Source of the DNA: Pyricularia pennisetigena | Taxonomy: Eukaryota; Ascomycota; Sordariomycetes; Magnaporthales; Pyriculariaceae | Assembly (NCBI RefSeq): GCF_004337985.1 | Contig: NC_043741.1 | Location: 2,611,348-2,675,347, forward strand | Direction of reading: 5' to 3' | Length of the DNA: 64,000 nucleotides | Shown here: positions 35,194 through 46,687 of the stretch, piece after piece | Layout of the letters: the number at the start of each line of letters is the position of its first letter | How positions within the stretch are numbered: position 1 is the stretch's first letter | The notes under the pieces: generated by a model | Seen by the model: only the letters and a program-made list of their open reading frames with translations | What the model was told of the DNA's origin: nothing | Database searches by the model: none | Made by a program: the position numbers and the translations under genes

Positions 35194-38100
35194 ATGGTCA
35201 TTCTAGGCAATCCTCCCCGTCACCCCCTCCATCAGCAGGGACCTCCTCCTCCTCCTCCTCCAGACCATTTTGAGACTGGTGGTGTGAGGAAACGCCAGAG
35301 ATTGTCACATTTTGCCAGCGCCGACGATGCAGCCCCGGCGCGGTTCGCTCCGTTCGCCGGCGGTAGCATCGTCGACGCCACCACCGCAGGCAGACTGCCT
35401 CTGGGCGAGTCGTCGGGAAACACGCAGCCTCAAAACGCCCAGAGCTTTACGCAGAACCGAGAAGTCATGTTTGGCAGGATCAGCAGCAACAGCAGCCAAA
35501 ACCCGCTTGCGCACTGCTCGACAACATCGACAGCAGATAACAGCACTGCCACAACCCCGACGCTCACACCGCTGCCGACACTGGAGAGCAGCCATCATCA
35601 CCCCGCCGCCGCCGGTGCCATCTGTGGACCCAGCAACCCTTCCGCGTGGACGCTTGACCTGGCAGATGAGCAGACCAGGCGGACCAGCCTCGGTGCCAGG
35701 CGCGGCAACAGCCAGCACCTGCACCTCGACTTTGCCAATGGCCAGCGTCGGAGCTTGTACGGCGCACCGGGCGGCGGACCGGGAGCACTGCCGCCTCGCA
35801 AGGGAACACCGACGGCCGGGGCACCATCCGTCAGCTACAATCCCCTATACAACAATGCCGCCTTTAGAGCTTACCGGGCCAAGCAGGCCGAGAAGGCTGC
35901 TGATGGACGAGAGGAGCAGAAATGGCCCGAGTGGCTGGAACAGGCATTTTGCGACGGTAAGTGATCAAATGGAGCATTCATTGTCGTTAATTGCTCGGCA
36001 TTTTCTCCTTTTCCTATCTCTTTTTTTTTTATCGCCACACATGCAATGATGATAAGCATCCAAGTCTAAACTAACCATCTGCCAAACAAGCCCTTTTGAC
36101 TATACCGGCAATGGGACGACACAAGTACCAGATGATGAAGCGCCCGGCTCCCAACGCGGAGGGAGGCGGCGGTAGCAACGGCAACAGCTGTAGCACGTCC
36201 AACAGCAACGACCAGGCCGGGCGCAACATGCTCATCAGCGAGTGGCTATGGCTTGTGTACCTGGAGACGCTGCCCTCCATCGCCGCGGAGTTGCCGGACA
36301 GGCAGTGGGAGATGCAGGTGGTCAACAAGAAGACCGGTGAGAGCCAGACGAAACTGATGAACCATGCCATGGTGCGTGACCGCAAGATGGTGTCTAGCCA
36401 TATCCAGGTGACGAAGAACTTCTTCAAGGATAACCCCATGCGTAAGTTTATGGTTGACTGCTTTTTTACCACCCCCTTGTTTTGGGCTAGAACGCCTGTT
36501 GTGTCACCACCCTTCTTTTTAGTGCTCCTTGCACACACCTACGCAGCCCCCAATTCATCACCTCTCCAAGCAGCCGGATCCGGAAATTTTGCCAAGCGGT
36601 CAAGTACGGGAAGAAAGCGTTTGGCTGTGCATATGCGACCCCATTCTCGCCCCGGGTTATTGCCGGTCTGGATTTGACCGGATAGGCCTTCTTTTAACTG
36701 GGAAAGCAAAGAAGAAGAAGAAAAAAATATAAAAAACGGTTTTCAAAGCATTTCAACACCCAGAGAGAAAGAGAAAGAAAGAAACCTCCTAAGCGACGCG
36801 GTAGTGCGGTTCATGTTCCCGCTTACACCAGGTGCTCTCCCTGAGAGCTCGGTTCCGAACATGAACAAGCTACAGGGGGGATGTGACAGGGTACTTTGTT
36901 GTGATGCGGAGAAGCCGTTGGTGACGCAAGGGATGAAGAGAAGACCTATCTTTGTCCTGGGATGAGAACAGCAGCTTTCCCCTGCCCTCTTGACTTTTTT
37001 TTTTTTTTCGTTTGCGATTTAACCTTGTGACTTTTTGAGGACTTGGCTGACCTATGAGCCTTGAACCTCGAATCAACCCGTCAATATGCAGAACATTTCG
37101 TTTTCGTCACAGAGGAGAAGCGAGCCAATGGCCGCGAGGAGGACGAGGAGCGCGAGAGCTTCAAGGACAACACGGTGCTACGCGCACTAAGAGAATCCCG
37201 CCTTCCTGACAAGAGGTACAATTACCGGTACTGGTCGTATCTTTTAGCTGCCGATAAGCGCGTCCAGATTCGGCCAAAGGAGTGTTGGATCCTGGTGGCG
37301 GCAACATCGGTCAACTTTGTCTCGACGACGTCCTCGGCCAGGATTACCTCGTCGTCATCCTCTGGTCACGGCGAAAGCCACTGCCATAATGCCACAGGCA
37401 AGACATCACCTTCATTCCATGCCTATCACGCCAAGACTGGCGAGAGGCTCGACGAGGAGCGGTTCCCGCACCTCGAGAAGAACCTAAAGCGCGAGGACTG
37501 GCCGCGCAGTGGAGCCAACATCAAGGGATGCATGCTTCACGAGTACACACGGGCCATGACCCAGGTGCCGTCGACTTCGATCCGCAACCTCAGGAAGGAC
37601 TGGGAGGAAGACTTCCCGGAGCTGCATGAGCCGCTCTCCATTGCCCTCGCAGACGGCGTGCAGGACATCCTGCACTGCAAGCTGGCGCTCGACATCTCGC
37701 AGGCCACGCAGTTCCCCGCCGGCGCAGAGCTCAACTCGTGCATTGAGGTCTCGATCGACCAGCCCGAGCTGGTCGGCCACGACTGGAAGGTCGTGACCCG
37801 CCTGTGCAGACCGCAGGAGCTGTGTCGCGACCGAGGGGCCGGTTCGGATCCCTTCTTCTCCATCGAGACCAAGCCCGTGGGCCACGATGGCAATTGCGAC
37901 GGCGTCGGCCTTGCCGCGGGTGGCAACTGCAACTGCGTCGCTGCCCGTCACAAGAACGAGCTCATGGTCCCTTACCCGGCCGCCGAGCTCGCCGTCATGC
38001 TCAGCCGCCTGGCAACCTACGATCCCCATCCCTACGTCGGCTTCGAGCCCTCCCCTGAGGAGCTTGCCGCTGAAGCCGGCCGCAAGAAGCGTGGTCGTAA

Positions 38101-39922
38101 GTCAAACACGGGCACCGGGGATGATGAGGCTGACTGGAGCATGAGCATGATGCTTAATGAAACGAAGAGGGCCAAAGCCGTGCATTCGCAAAAGAAGTTG
38201 CACAGCATAACTCCCTCTCCCGCGCCCAGAAGACCGACGCCCTCCACTGCAGGCCCCCAGAATGAAGATGGCGGCGGTGCCTACTCAAAAGACGGAGCGG
38301 ACGCCGCCGGCCAGGACGAGCCAGTGTCGCAGATGAGCCTCATCGGGCAGGTCGCCATGATGCAGGAGCTATGGTCACAGGAGCCCGTGTCGGCGGCCAC
38401 GACGCCCGGACAGCAGCGGCCCTGGACGCGGCGGTGCCTGCTGCTCTGGACCTTTGAGACGCTCTACTCGATCGACGAGAAGCGCCTCGCCGCCGGCCAC
38501 AAGTACCCGATCAACCGCCAGGCGGCCGGCAGCATGTCCTGGCGCTTCATGTCGGCCATTGACCCGTCGGACCCCATCCACTTGCAGCAGTCGATCATCG
38601 GCGGCGACGAGGCCGCCGCCCAGATCGCCGCCGTCGCGCAGAGCATGTCGGCAAATGCCGCCTACACCACGTCCGAGCCCGCCATCCTCGGCTCGTCCCC
38701 GGCGCCTGGGGTCGCCGGCATGATCGTGCCGTCCTCTACCCCTTCCTCCGCAAGCAGGACCACCTCGAGACTCGGAGGCGGCCTCCACCGCGATCAGATC
38801 ATGTCGCCCTCGCCCAGCTTCCAGCAGCACATCCACGCGTCCATGGCGGAGAACTACGCAAGCACGTCCGCCTGGTCCGGCAGCGGCGCTGGCATCCTCT
38901 CCAGCAACGGCCACGCCTACGCTGCAAACTACCACAGCCACGCTCCACCACCGACGCAGCCGACGGCAGCAATGCACACACCGTCCTCGGTCACATACGG
39001 CCAGCGCGGCGGCACGCCTTTGTTCCGCGGCCTGATGGACGACTTCCGCCACGGCGGCAGCCCTGGCTCTGGGCTCGCAACTCCCCCACCCACGGCCGGG
39101 TTGGCTTCCATGGTGTGTTCGTCGGCGGCACCGCTGTCTCAGCACATGAGCAGCGGCAGCATAGCCCCAAGCATGAGCTTCATGTCGACGGCCTCGACGG
39201 TCGACGGCTGCGCCGAGTCCGTCGTCGACCCGTTCCTGACATCCGGCTCCTTTGGCAGCTACCAACACGAGGTCGTCGTCCCAGACGGCTGGGAGGTGGT
39301 CCATGCAGGCCCCGACTACGGATTACACGACCTGACTTCGGGCGGCTGGACCGTGACCCCGGGCGGCAACGTTGGCGGCGCCGGCTCCGCCGCGTCGAGC
39401 TTCAACGGCAATCCGTGCTGGGCGTCTCAAATACCCCACCACGGCATGCCTGGGCAACAGCCGCAGCAGCATCATCAGCACTGGAACACCCCGGCCGCGT
39501 CGACGCCCGGCTCGACGGTCCTGGAACTGGGCTCCGGTGCCGCCGACTACAACCAAAACGACGGGTGCGTGTCTTCACAGCAGCAGATTCAATGGAGGCA
39601 GCAGCCCCAAGGAGTCGCCTCATCCCAGCCGTCTCCCTGTCACTCGCCCTCGCCCCACGGCTCGCAGCACGCCACTATTGGTTTCAGCCAGACCGGCGGC
39701 GACATCAGTGGCGGTCTGGACGCCGGCTTGGCGCCCGGCCAGCAGCTGCATCACGAGCAGCGGTTTCTCGTCGCCGGTACCGGCAGTCAGATCTCGCGGA
39801 AGCGGGCGCTGGAAGACGAGAACCAAGATGATCAAGGCCGCTGCAGGGTCGGTGCCACCGTTAGCGACGCGTCAGTCTGCGGCAACAATCATGAGGATGC
39901 CTGGGCTTTGATTGATGCTTGA
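35194..39922 (+). CDS. TEA/ATTS-domain transcription factor (AbaA-like)
   Basis: The model has 1,314 residues in three exons (35194-35956, 36091-36441, 37092-39922) with matching phases. The TEA DNA-binding domain spans about residues 243-363. It opens with KWPEWLEQAFCDALLTIPAMGRHKY and closes with RKMVSSHIQV, the recognition-helix signature shared with AbaA, Tec1 and TEAD. Between these the domain is expanded: a Gly/Asn/Ser loop of about 25 residues and an extra segment before the last helix. A second ordered region at about 373-690 follows, with motifs such as YNYRYWSYLL and CWILVAA. RKKRGRK near 702-708 is a likely nuclear signal or AT-hook. The block around RPWTRRCLLLWTFETLYSI and SWRFMSAIDPSDPIH recalls the AbaA C-terminal half. 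The last 400 residues are Ser/Gly/Gln/His-rich. Intron 2 is 650 nt, long for this genome. AbaA-type factors control conidiation; the expanded domain suggests a divergent paralogue. Confidence 0.82.
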
Positions 39923-40372
39923 GTGAGATTAGAAAGCCATGGAGGATTGTGCTTTGCTAGCCTCATTGCTTGTTGTTTCGTTCTTCTGTATCGTTGGACC
40001 TGTTAAGGATATGGTCAATTGGAGTTTATGGGCTGTAGGTTTAGGGTATCTTGGTCATTTGCTTTGGGCTCGGTCCGGTTTTCATCACGGCGATATACCT
40101 CACTTTGTCGTTGTTTTGCTTTTCGTCTATTGAATCTACCAACACAGATAACGAACGATTTGGCGCATAGGGGAAATATTATTGGAATATTCCAAGGGAC
40201 ATTTCAATACCATGCGGTGCGTCTGTTAGTATACAACAAAAAAAAGAATGTAAGATTTATCTTGCGATTGTTAGTTAGTGATTGACAGGATGACGGTACT
40301 ATTCACCAGCAAAAAGCAAAAAATAATATTGAGGGTAGGTAGCCTTGTGACTCGATGGAAAAAAGAAACACA
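39923..40372. other. TEA gene 3' region
   Basis: This is the 3' UTR and spacer between the TEA gene stop and the tRNA terminator. Nothing else is seen. Confidence 0.55.
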
Positions 40373-40378
40373 AAAAAT
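40373..40378 (-). terminator. RNA polymerase III terminator
   Basis: A run of six T on the minus strand lies two bases after the 3' end of the tRNA gene. This is the expected Pol III stop. Confidence 0.85.
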
Positions 40379-40380
40379 AT

Positions 40381-40475
40381 GACAAGAGTGGGACTTGAAC
40401 CCACGCGGATTTCTCCATAGGAAACATGGATTAAACACCTTAATCCTACGCCATAACCAACTCGGCCATCTTGCC
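40381..40475 (-). tRNA. tRNA-Leu(AAG) with intron
   Basis: The minus strand folds as a class II tRNA. The acceptor arms GGCAAGA and TCTTGTC pair (one G-U). The A box reads TGGCCGAGTTGG. The anticodon stem TAGGA pairs with TCCTA. The T arm is GTGGG-TTCAAGT-CCCAC. The anticodon AAG (40441-40439) decodes CUU leucine. About 14 nt (roughly 40437-40424) interrupt the loop one base 3' of the anticodon, the canonical position for a eukaryotic tRNA intron. A long variable arm (TGGAGAAATCC) supports leucine over other classes. CCA is not encoded. Confidence 0.95.
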
Positions 40476-43400
40476 TTGATGTGATTCCTGTCTGTGATGT
40501 ACTTATCAACTGTGTTGAGTCTTCCCCTGTCTGCTGTCTTTGCATCTTTTGCTTACTACGTTGGTGCCTTATCCAAGGTGGTTGCTTACTGATGCCACGC
40601 CAGATGAACACTTTCAGTCTGATACAGTCGAATTGCAACAAGCAAGCCATGTATCATGTATGCAGAGCCATGTTTGGCAATTGGCAGGTGACCTAGCGGC
40701 ACTGTAGGCCGAAGCTTGGGCCGCTCGTTTCTCCCCCACCACGGCGCTTCTGACGGAAAGGTCCGGGCCAATACATGCCACAAGTCCATGCATGGGCACA
40801 TCTAGGAAGGCTTTTCTTGTCAAATATTGCTCTTAAATTCAGGGACTATCCCTCAGCCAAGGGGTAGCAAAACGGTTCAGGAAGAAAAATCCCGCGCACC
40901 GAATGCGGAACAAGAAAAGGCTCTTTATTCCAAAGCACGGCCCCCAATCGACACCGAGAATGTCGAATTTAATTAAACCCACGCACAATTGAGGACTGGA
41001 AGAAACGTTTTAAGTGGCAGCTCATGTGGATATTAGGAAAATGTTTCGTGTTTCATCGCACCATGCCGATGGGAAACCCCCCGGTGCAGAAAGTTCAGGC
41101 GAGAGAGGGGCAAGGCAAAAAGAAATTCGTTTGGATAGGTCCCTTCCTCGTGTTGCTTTTGTCTTTTGGCGCGCGCTTCTAACTTTGATGCTCTGGGGAA
41201 TATGGGTCGACAAGGATTGTACGGTTCGACATTCCCTTTTCAACTTGGACACGATAAGCATTTCTTGAAACGGCCATGGTGGAAAACAACCACAGATACC
41301 GTCCGGAAACAAAAGGGGCTTATTGCGGTTCTACGGGTGTTCAGGTATTGTAGGACTTGATTACACGATGGGAGACGAGACGGGTGTCGCAGCAGTACAG
41401 ATGGCTGCGCGTCCAAGGGGAAGACACATCCGTATCTCCGTTGGACAGAAGGATAACAAGAGGGGAAAAGGGCTCATCGTGGGCATATATCTTTTTTTGG
41501 TGAATCTTAAAAGGTGGTGGCTTAGCGGTATCAAGATTCTACAACAGAAACCCCAGACAGGAAAGAATCTAACACCCTAGATCGGATCCCGTCGATCAAA
41601 CAGCTTCGAATATAGGACGAGAACGCAAGAACCGCTTCACGGTATAAGATAAAGTAGAGGTCCTTGTCTCCGATCAAACATGTCAAATCCAGATAGAGAT
41701 TTCCGAAGATCTGGTGACACTAGTGACTATTGATGGTTGTGTTCGTCTGTTGTTTTTGTTTTTCTTGGTGCGGGATGCAGACGGCAACTCAAAGGAAATA
41801 CGGGTGAAATATCTCGTTGCAGCGGCCGAACGCGCTACTGTACGCAAAGAGCAATAACCCCGCCCATCTTCGACACTGGTCTTGTATGGTCGGTTTCTTG
41901 GCTGCTTATAGTATAGGATGAGTACAACTACGAGGAGAGGACATGGCAAAAAAAAAAAAAAAAAAAAATTCGCTCACCACCTTGAAACGCGTGACACGCG
42001 TACCACTTGGCGGTAGCGGTGGGGCAATCAGTCGGGAAGCCATCCTGCGATGCGACGTGAGCAAAAATAAAGGACCATGAGCGATATCTTGCGACAGAAC
42101 AGTGGCGAAAAAGCTAGCTAACCATTTATCCGGCTGCTATAGCTGCTACGGAACATGCAGAGGAAAGCTCTCAGGCGCCGGGCCTGGATCATGCCGGCGG
42201 TTGCTGCTGTTGACAAGGTGGTTCAGTCATCACCAATCGTGGACCTCTGCAGCTCATTTAACACAGCCGCATAGACATTTGGGCTTTTAGTGGCGCTTTC
42301 GTCTGGATGGCTGCCGATACGTTGGACCTTTTTTTTTTCCTTTCTTTTTTTAGGAGTGACTGCTGCTACTGTAGACTAGACCTAGGTAAGGCGCACGCAC
42401 GTTGGAGCGGAAACGCGGTAAAGTAGATCATGTGCGCACCGACAATTGCAAGGTGACTGGATGAGGTGCATTCAAATCTGCACGGGAATTGGGGTTTTCA
42501 TGTCGCGCCATGCCCCTGTATCGTTACAGAAAGTTTTTTTTTTTTTTTTTTTTTTTTTCCCTCTCCAACGTGGGATGCAGGGGTGCTTTTGCGCATTATC
42601 CTTCGACCCCGCCAAAACTAGAACTTGCTGAAAAGTACCGCGGTCTACTAGCTGTTTGGACCAGTGACATCCATACGATACCTTTTCCTGGCTTGCTTAG
42701 GCATTTCAATTCGGGAGAAGCTCCCAAGATCGATTCGTAAACCGACCCCTGTAAACTCACAGGTCCCACCGCGTCGGCGCATCCCTTCTCATCTCTTCCA
42801 CTGAATATTACTGGTATTCAGTCCAAACGACTTTAGACCCGCAGCGTCGCAAAGACGAGTCGAACCATTTCAGGAATACTGAAAACCGGCCGGATTTTTT
42901 TTTCTTCTTTTCTTTTCTTCAAAAATACACCTTAACAACTTGGCTACGTGTACAGTAATTGCGTGCCTTTTTGACAAAGTGGGATGATCAACAAGCAGGC
43001 AGGCTTGGTTGAGGCTGATGGCGCAGCGAGAGACGCAGAATGCTTCTGGATGACGCACTTGCGTACTCAGCGTGGAAGTTGTAGCCTTGGGAGCTTAGTA
43101 CATGCGCCGCCCGTTTGGTAGGCTTGGCGGGTAAGGTTGCAAGATACCCAGTAAGGCAGAGCAGGGGTGCTCCGACTGAACCACAAAGCAAGGTACAAGT
43201 GGGGCCGCTCCATCTCGAAGAACAGCACATCGGACGGACGGTAAACGGTTGATCTTCTCTCAAACACTGCCCACAAAACATTGCAGCTCGCGCAAATCCA
43301 CCAACGTCACCGCCACGTTAGAGCCAGCCTCACGTTGATCTTTTTGTCAAGATTGATTGATATCGTGTTGCGATGTCTTTTTGATCCAAATTACTTTTGG

Positions 43401-45277
43401 TCATTCGACTGTGATGTCTGTCGAATGTATCATGGAACGGTGTACCCAATTTACCCAACCGCATATCCTAGTGTCACGAACGGTTTTGACTGGCTGCCAC
43501 ACGCGACACCAAGGGGGTTCCACCCGCGGAACCGCCAGGGCCATACAAATCCACGGGGTATCATCCTTTTGCCATGCCCACCCTGACAAAAGAAAAAGGT
43601 AAGGACAGGGGTCATAGAAAGGGGGAATAATTGCAAAATGATCTTCATGGTGCGCCAAAAGCCAAAAGCCAAGCAAAGAAGCCGTCTTCTATGCTGTTTT
43701 TCTCCCATAGCATAGTCTGGGGTCTTCCTGGCCCCATCATTCGGGTGGCGGCTCGAAAGCCGGCAGCAAAAGAAAAAAAAAAGGTAATTCTAATGGGGGT
43801 ACTGGACAAAGCAGGGCAAGTAATAAAAGAGGTTAAGTCCCGTCGTCTCATGATGGAGGGGTGACCACCTTGGCCGGCCAGCTTCATGTCTCTGCGAAGA
43901 CGACACGATATCCAGTGGCTTCATCTGGCCAGCATTCGTATGCGCAGGGATATATTATCAACTTGTTTCTTCTTCTCTTCCTCTATCGTAATATCCACCC
44001 AGAATCGAGTCACCAGTCCCATCGTCGTCATCGTTCAAATCCACTCCGACGGTCTCATACGGATGAACCTACTCATGTTCAAAAACCAACTGGGCTCTTC
44101 CAATCTTTACGACCTCTGACACTCGTCCATCCCATCTTCAGAAACCAACTCCGAGTCAAACCAGGTCGGGTTGACAGCAATCGTTGTTTCCTTTTGTTTA
44201 GCCAAACTCGTTTGGAGGCCTAAATAAAGGTTGTTTCTGGAAGCTCAGTTTGCCTTGTCCGTCCCATCGCATCCCTACTTCGGACATCGGATCTCAAGTA
44301 TCACCTCAATTTTGTTTTGTGCCTGGGCTGAAGCGAGTATCGACGGATCGACAGAGATTTTCGAGTTCTGCAGGCAACAGACTTGTCAAACCTTGCCGCA
44401 TTGCTATATACTTTACTTACTACAAAGACTTTTTTTCTTTCTTTTTTCGCGGAAGGGGGTGGAAGAGCAAATGTGGGCTTGGCAGACCCAAGATTTCAAC
44501 TTATACACAGTCAGCAAGGAAAATTTGGTCAAGGGTTCGGAGTTTTGGAGCTTTCGTCTTATTCCATCTTATTGCTGCGCTTTCCCTTTTGGGACAGGCC
44601 GGCCGATCTCTCGAATCGACACCCCGTCAGCAGCTTATTGCTTTCTGGTCACCTCTGCCTCACTTCCAACGGCTGCCACCACGCAAATCTTGCGCAACCT
44701 GACCCAACGCAACAAAGCACCGGCAGTCCAAAGGCGTGGACAAAGCCAGGCGAACCCCACCAACAACCGGCTCCGCTTTGTGCTTTGCATTTCTTTCTTT
44801 CTAGGCACGACGAATCCTTTATCCCCGGACACTACAATGTCTTTGTGAGCCACAAATCGGGATGACTAGTTACTCAAAGCCGCCTTTCATATCCCTTTCC
44901 TTTTACACTCAGCAGGCCTGAACACTCCACGCTGAGCGTGATCCCTCCTCCCACTTGGAACCGATACAAAAATACAGTCCCTACCCCCCTGCTTCCTCAT
45001 CGAGGGTCCTCTCCTTTTCCCCTTCCATTCTATTCTGCCTTTCACAAACCTTTACCATTGTTCTATCTCGCCTATCTTCTCACCGACGTTCGAACAACGA
45101 CAACAAACAATTTGAACAACGATCGCTGAGCGAAACACGACCAAGGATATCTTTGATACATCTGGTTTCCCGAGACAACAGACAAAGGCTTCCCGCCTTT
45201 CCCCTACCGGATAGGATCTATCAATCCAGCAACCCCTAACTTACCAAACATCTCCACTCACATCGCTGTCACCAATC
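40476..45277. other. 4.8-kb intergenic region
   Basis: No supportable gene. Homopolymer tracts A21 (41948-41968) and T25 (42534-42558) are present. A minus-strand ATG near 42042 starts a short frame running into a GTGAGC donor-like site, but no convincing second exon follows. The last 1 kb is pyrimidine-rich and should be the promoter and leader of the secreted-protein gene. Confidence 0.45.
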
Positions 45278-46687
45278 ATGAAGGTAGCAATATCAGCGTC
45301 GGGCGCCCTCTCTGCCATGTTGTTACTGGCTGGGGAGGCTACTGCCCACTCTTGGCCAGAGGCCATTCAGCGAATTGGCCAAAAGGGCGAGTTCTTGGAG
45401 CCAAAAGGCTACACGCGAAACTTTCGACCTCGAGGAGGCGCTGTAGATGACAACTTCTCCAAGAACCTCGGCGGTCCCAATGACCCAATCAAGGGGCCCC
45501 TGTGCAACCCAGTTCTTGGAAAGATGGCCGATGGATACAAGAACCCCCAGTTCCCCAAGCTCAAGGCCGCCCCGGGCGAGATGATCGCCATTCGCTACTT
45601 GGAGAACGGCCACGTAACGGGGCCAGATCTTATGAAGCCCAAGAACCGAGGCACAGTCTACATCTACGCAACCACCGAGCCCAAGGATGGCCAGCTAATC
45701 CAGGACGTCTACCAGAAGTGGACAGCCGACGGCCAGGGTGGTGACAAGAAGGGTCGACTTTTGGCCAAGCGCAACTACGACGACGAACGCTGCTTTGAGG
45801 GTAAGAACAGCAAACCAGAGAGCGACAGGAGAGCGGCGCTGCCAGGGTTCAACCAGCCCGGCAAGGACTCGGACATCCACAACTGGTGCCAGAACGACAT
45901 TAGGCTGCCTGCGGATATCAAGAAAGGCGACTTGACCCTCTACTGGGTCTGGGATTTTAGTCTGACGGACAAGGCAAACACTGCACAGACTAGTGAGAAC
46001 CTCAACGGCGCCAAGGTCGTATCTAAAGAGTTTTACAGCTCTTGCATGGAGATTACACTCGATGCCAATATCAAGTCGAATGAGCCTTTCCAGTTCGACG
46101 ATAAGCAGAACTTCAAGAACGCTGCCGACCCCAAACAGCTGAAGATGGGCTTGCCCGACGGTGCTCCCAAGGGAGAAGCGACTCCACCGAAGCCCAAGGA
46201 GGACGACAAGAAGGACAACAAGCCCAAGGAGGAAAACAAGCCCAAGGAGGAAAACAAGCCCAAGGAGGAGAACAAGCCCAAGGAGGAGAACAAGCCCAAG
46301 GAGGAAAACAAGCCCAAGGAGGAAAACAAGCCCAAGGAGGAAAACAAGCCCAAGGACTCTCCCAAAGACGCTCCCCCAAAGACGAACCCACCTGCCGCCG
46401 CACCGACCAACCCACCAGGCGCGGTGCCGACGACTTTTGAGAAGCAGGTCAAGACTGTCACTGTCACCCAGGGCGCGACCACCGTCACCGTCACGGCTGG
46501 CGCCGCGCCTACTCCTCCCCCAGCAGCTCCTGCGGCTCCGGCAACTCCGGCTACTCCCGCAGCTTCTCCTAACAAGGACGCTCCCAAGGAGAATAACAAG
46601 CCTGTATCCACCCGTCCAGAGGTTGATCCCATCCCCATGATGCTCCTTCGTCGTGGTCAGGGCTGGTTTGGCATCTTTAACGACTGA
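45278..46687 (+). CDS. Secreted His-first protein, candidate LPMO-like (DUF7492 type)
   Basis: This is a 469-residue single-exon protein. Residues 1-23 form a signal peptide that should be cut after ATA, so the mature chain would begin with His24 (HSWPEAIQRI). A second histidine sits in RYLENGHVTGP (His112). An N-terminal histidine plus one internal histidine is the copper-brace arrangement of lytic polysaccharide monooxygenases. The body resembles a fungal secreted family I recall as DUF7492: PGEMIAIRYLENGHVT, GTVYIYATTEP, WTADGQGGDKKGRLLAKR, WCQNDIRLP and LTLYWVWDFS. Cysteines are few and could form two disulfides. From about residue 305 the chain becomes Lys/Pro/Glu-rich with seven KPKEEN repeats, then a Thr/Val/Ala/Pro-rich tail ending without a GPI signal. 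Enzyme activity is inference; the His-first geometry is seen directly. Confidence 0.8.
   Translation: MKVAISASGALSAMLLLAGEATAHSWPEAIQRIGQKGEFLEPKGYTRNFRPRGGAVDDNFSKNLGGPNDPIKGPLCNPVLGKMADGYKNPQFPKLKAAPGEMIAIRYLENGHVTGPDLMKPKNRGTVYIYATTEPKDGQLIQDVYQKWTADGQGGDKKGRLLAKRNYDDERCFEGKNSKPESDRRAALPGFNQPGKDSDIHNWCQNDIRLPADIKKGDLTLYWVWDFSLTDKANTAQTSENLNGAKVVSKEFYSSCMEITLDANIKSNEPFQFDDKQNFKNAADPKQLKMGLPDGAPKGEATPPKPKEDDKKDNKPKEENKPKEENKPKEENKPKEENKPKEENKPKEENKPKEENKPKDSPKDAPPKTNPPAAAPTNPPGAVPTTFEKQVKTVTVTQGATTVTVTAGAAPTPPPAAPAAPATPATPAASPNKDAPKENNKPVSTRPEVDPIPMMLLRRGQGWFGIFND
46220..46345 (+). repeat. Seven KPKEEN-coding 18-bp repeats
   Basis: Seven tandem copies of an 18-bp unit encode KPKEEN; copies differ only by silent GAA/GAG changes. 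A degenerate copy (KPKEDD) precedes the array and KPKDSP follows it. Such arrays in secreted fungal proteins often vary in copy number between strains. Confidence 0.95.

Noticed and set aside
38375..39304. 309-codon minus frame opposite the TEA gene
   Set aside because: It is an antisense shadow caused by high third-position GC; its composition is Arg/Gly/Ala/Val with no domain.
41683..42042. Possible two-exon minus gene: ATG at about 42042 (MASRLIAPPLPPSG...), a GTGAGC donor, and a frame ending at 41683
   Set aside because: The first segment looks coding-like, but the second is a Ser/Thr/Arg mix without family resemblance, and the intron would start in an A/T homopolymer. Transcript data would decide.
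44231..44848. 205-codon plus-strand frame before the secreted-protein gene
   Set aside because: Two other frames of 150 and 160 codons overlap it on the same strand. There is no motif; it fits a pyrimidine-rich leader.
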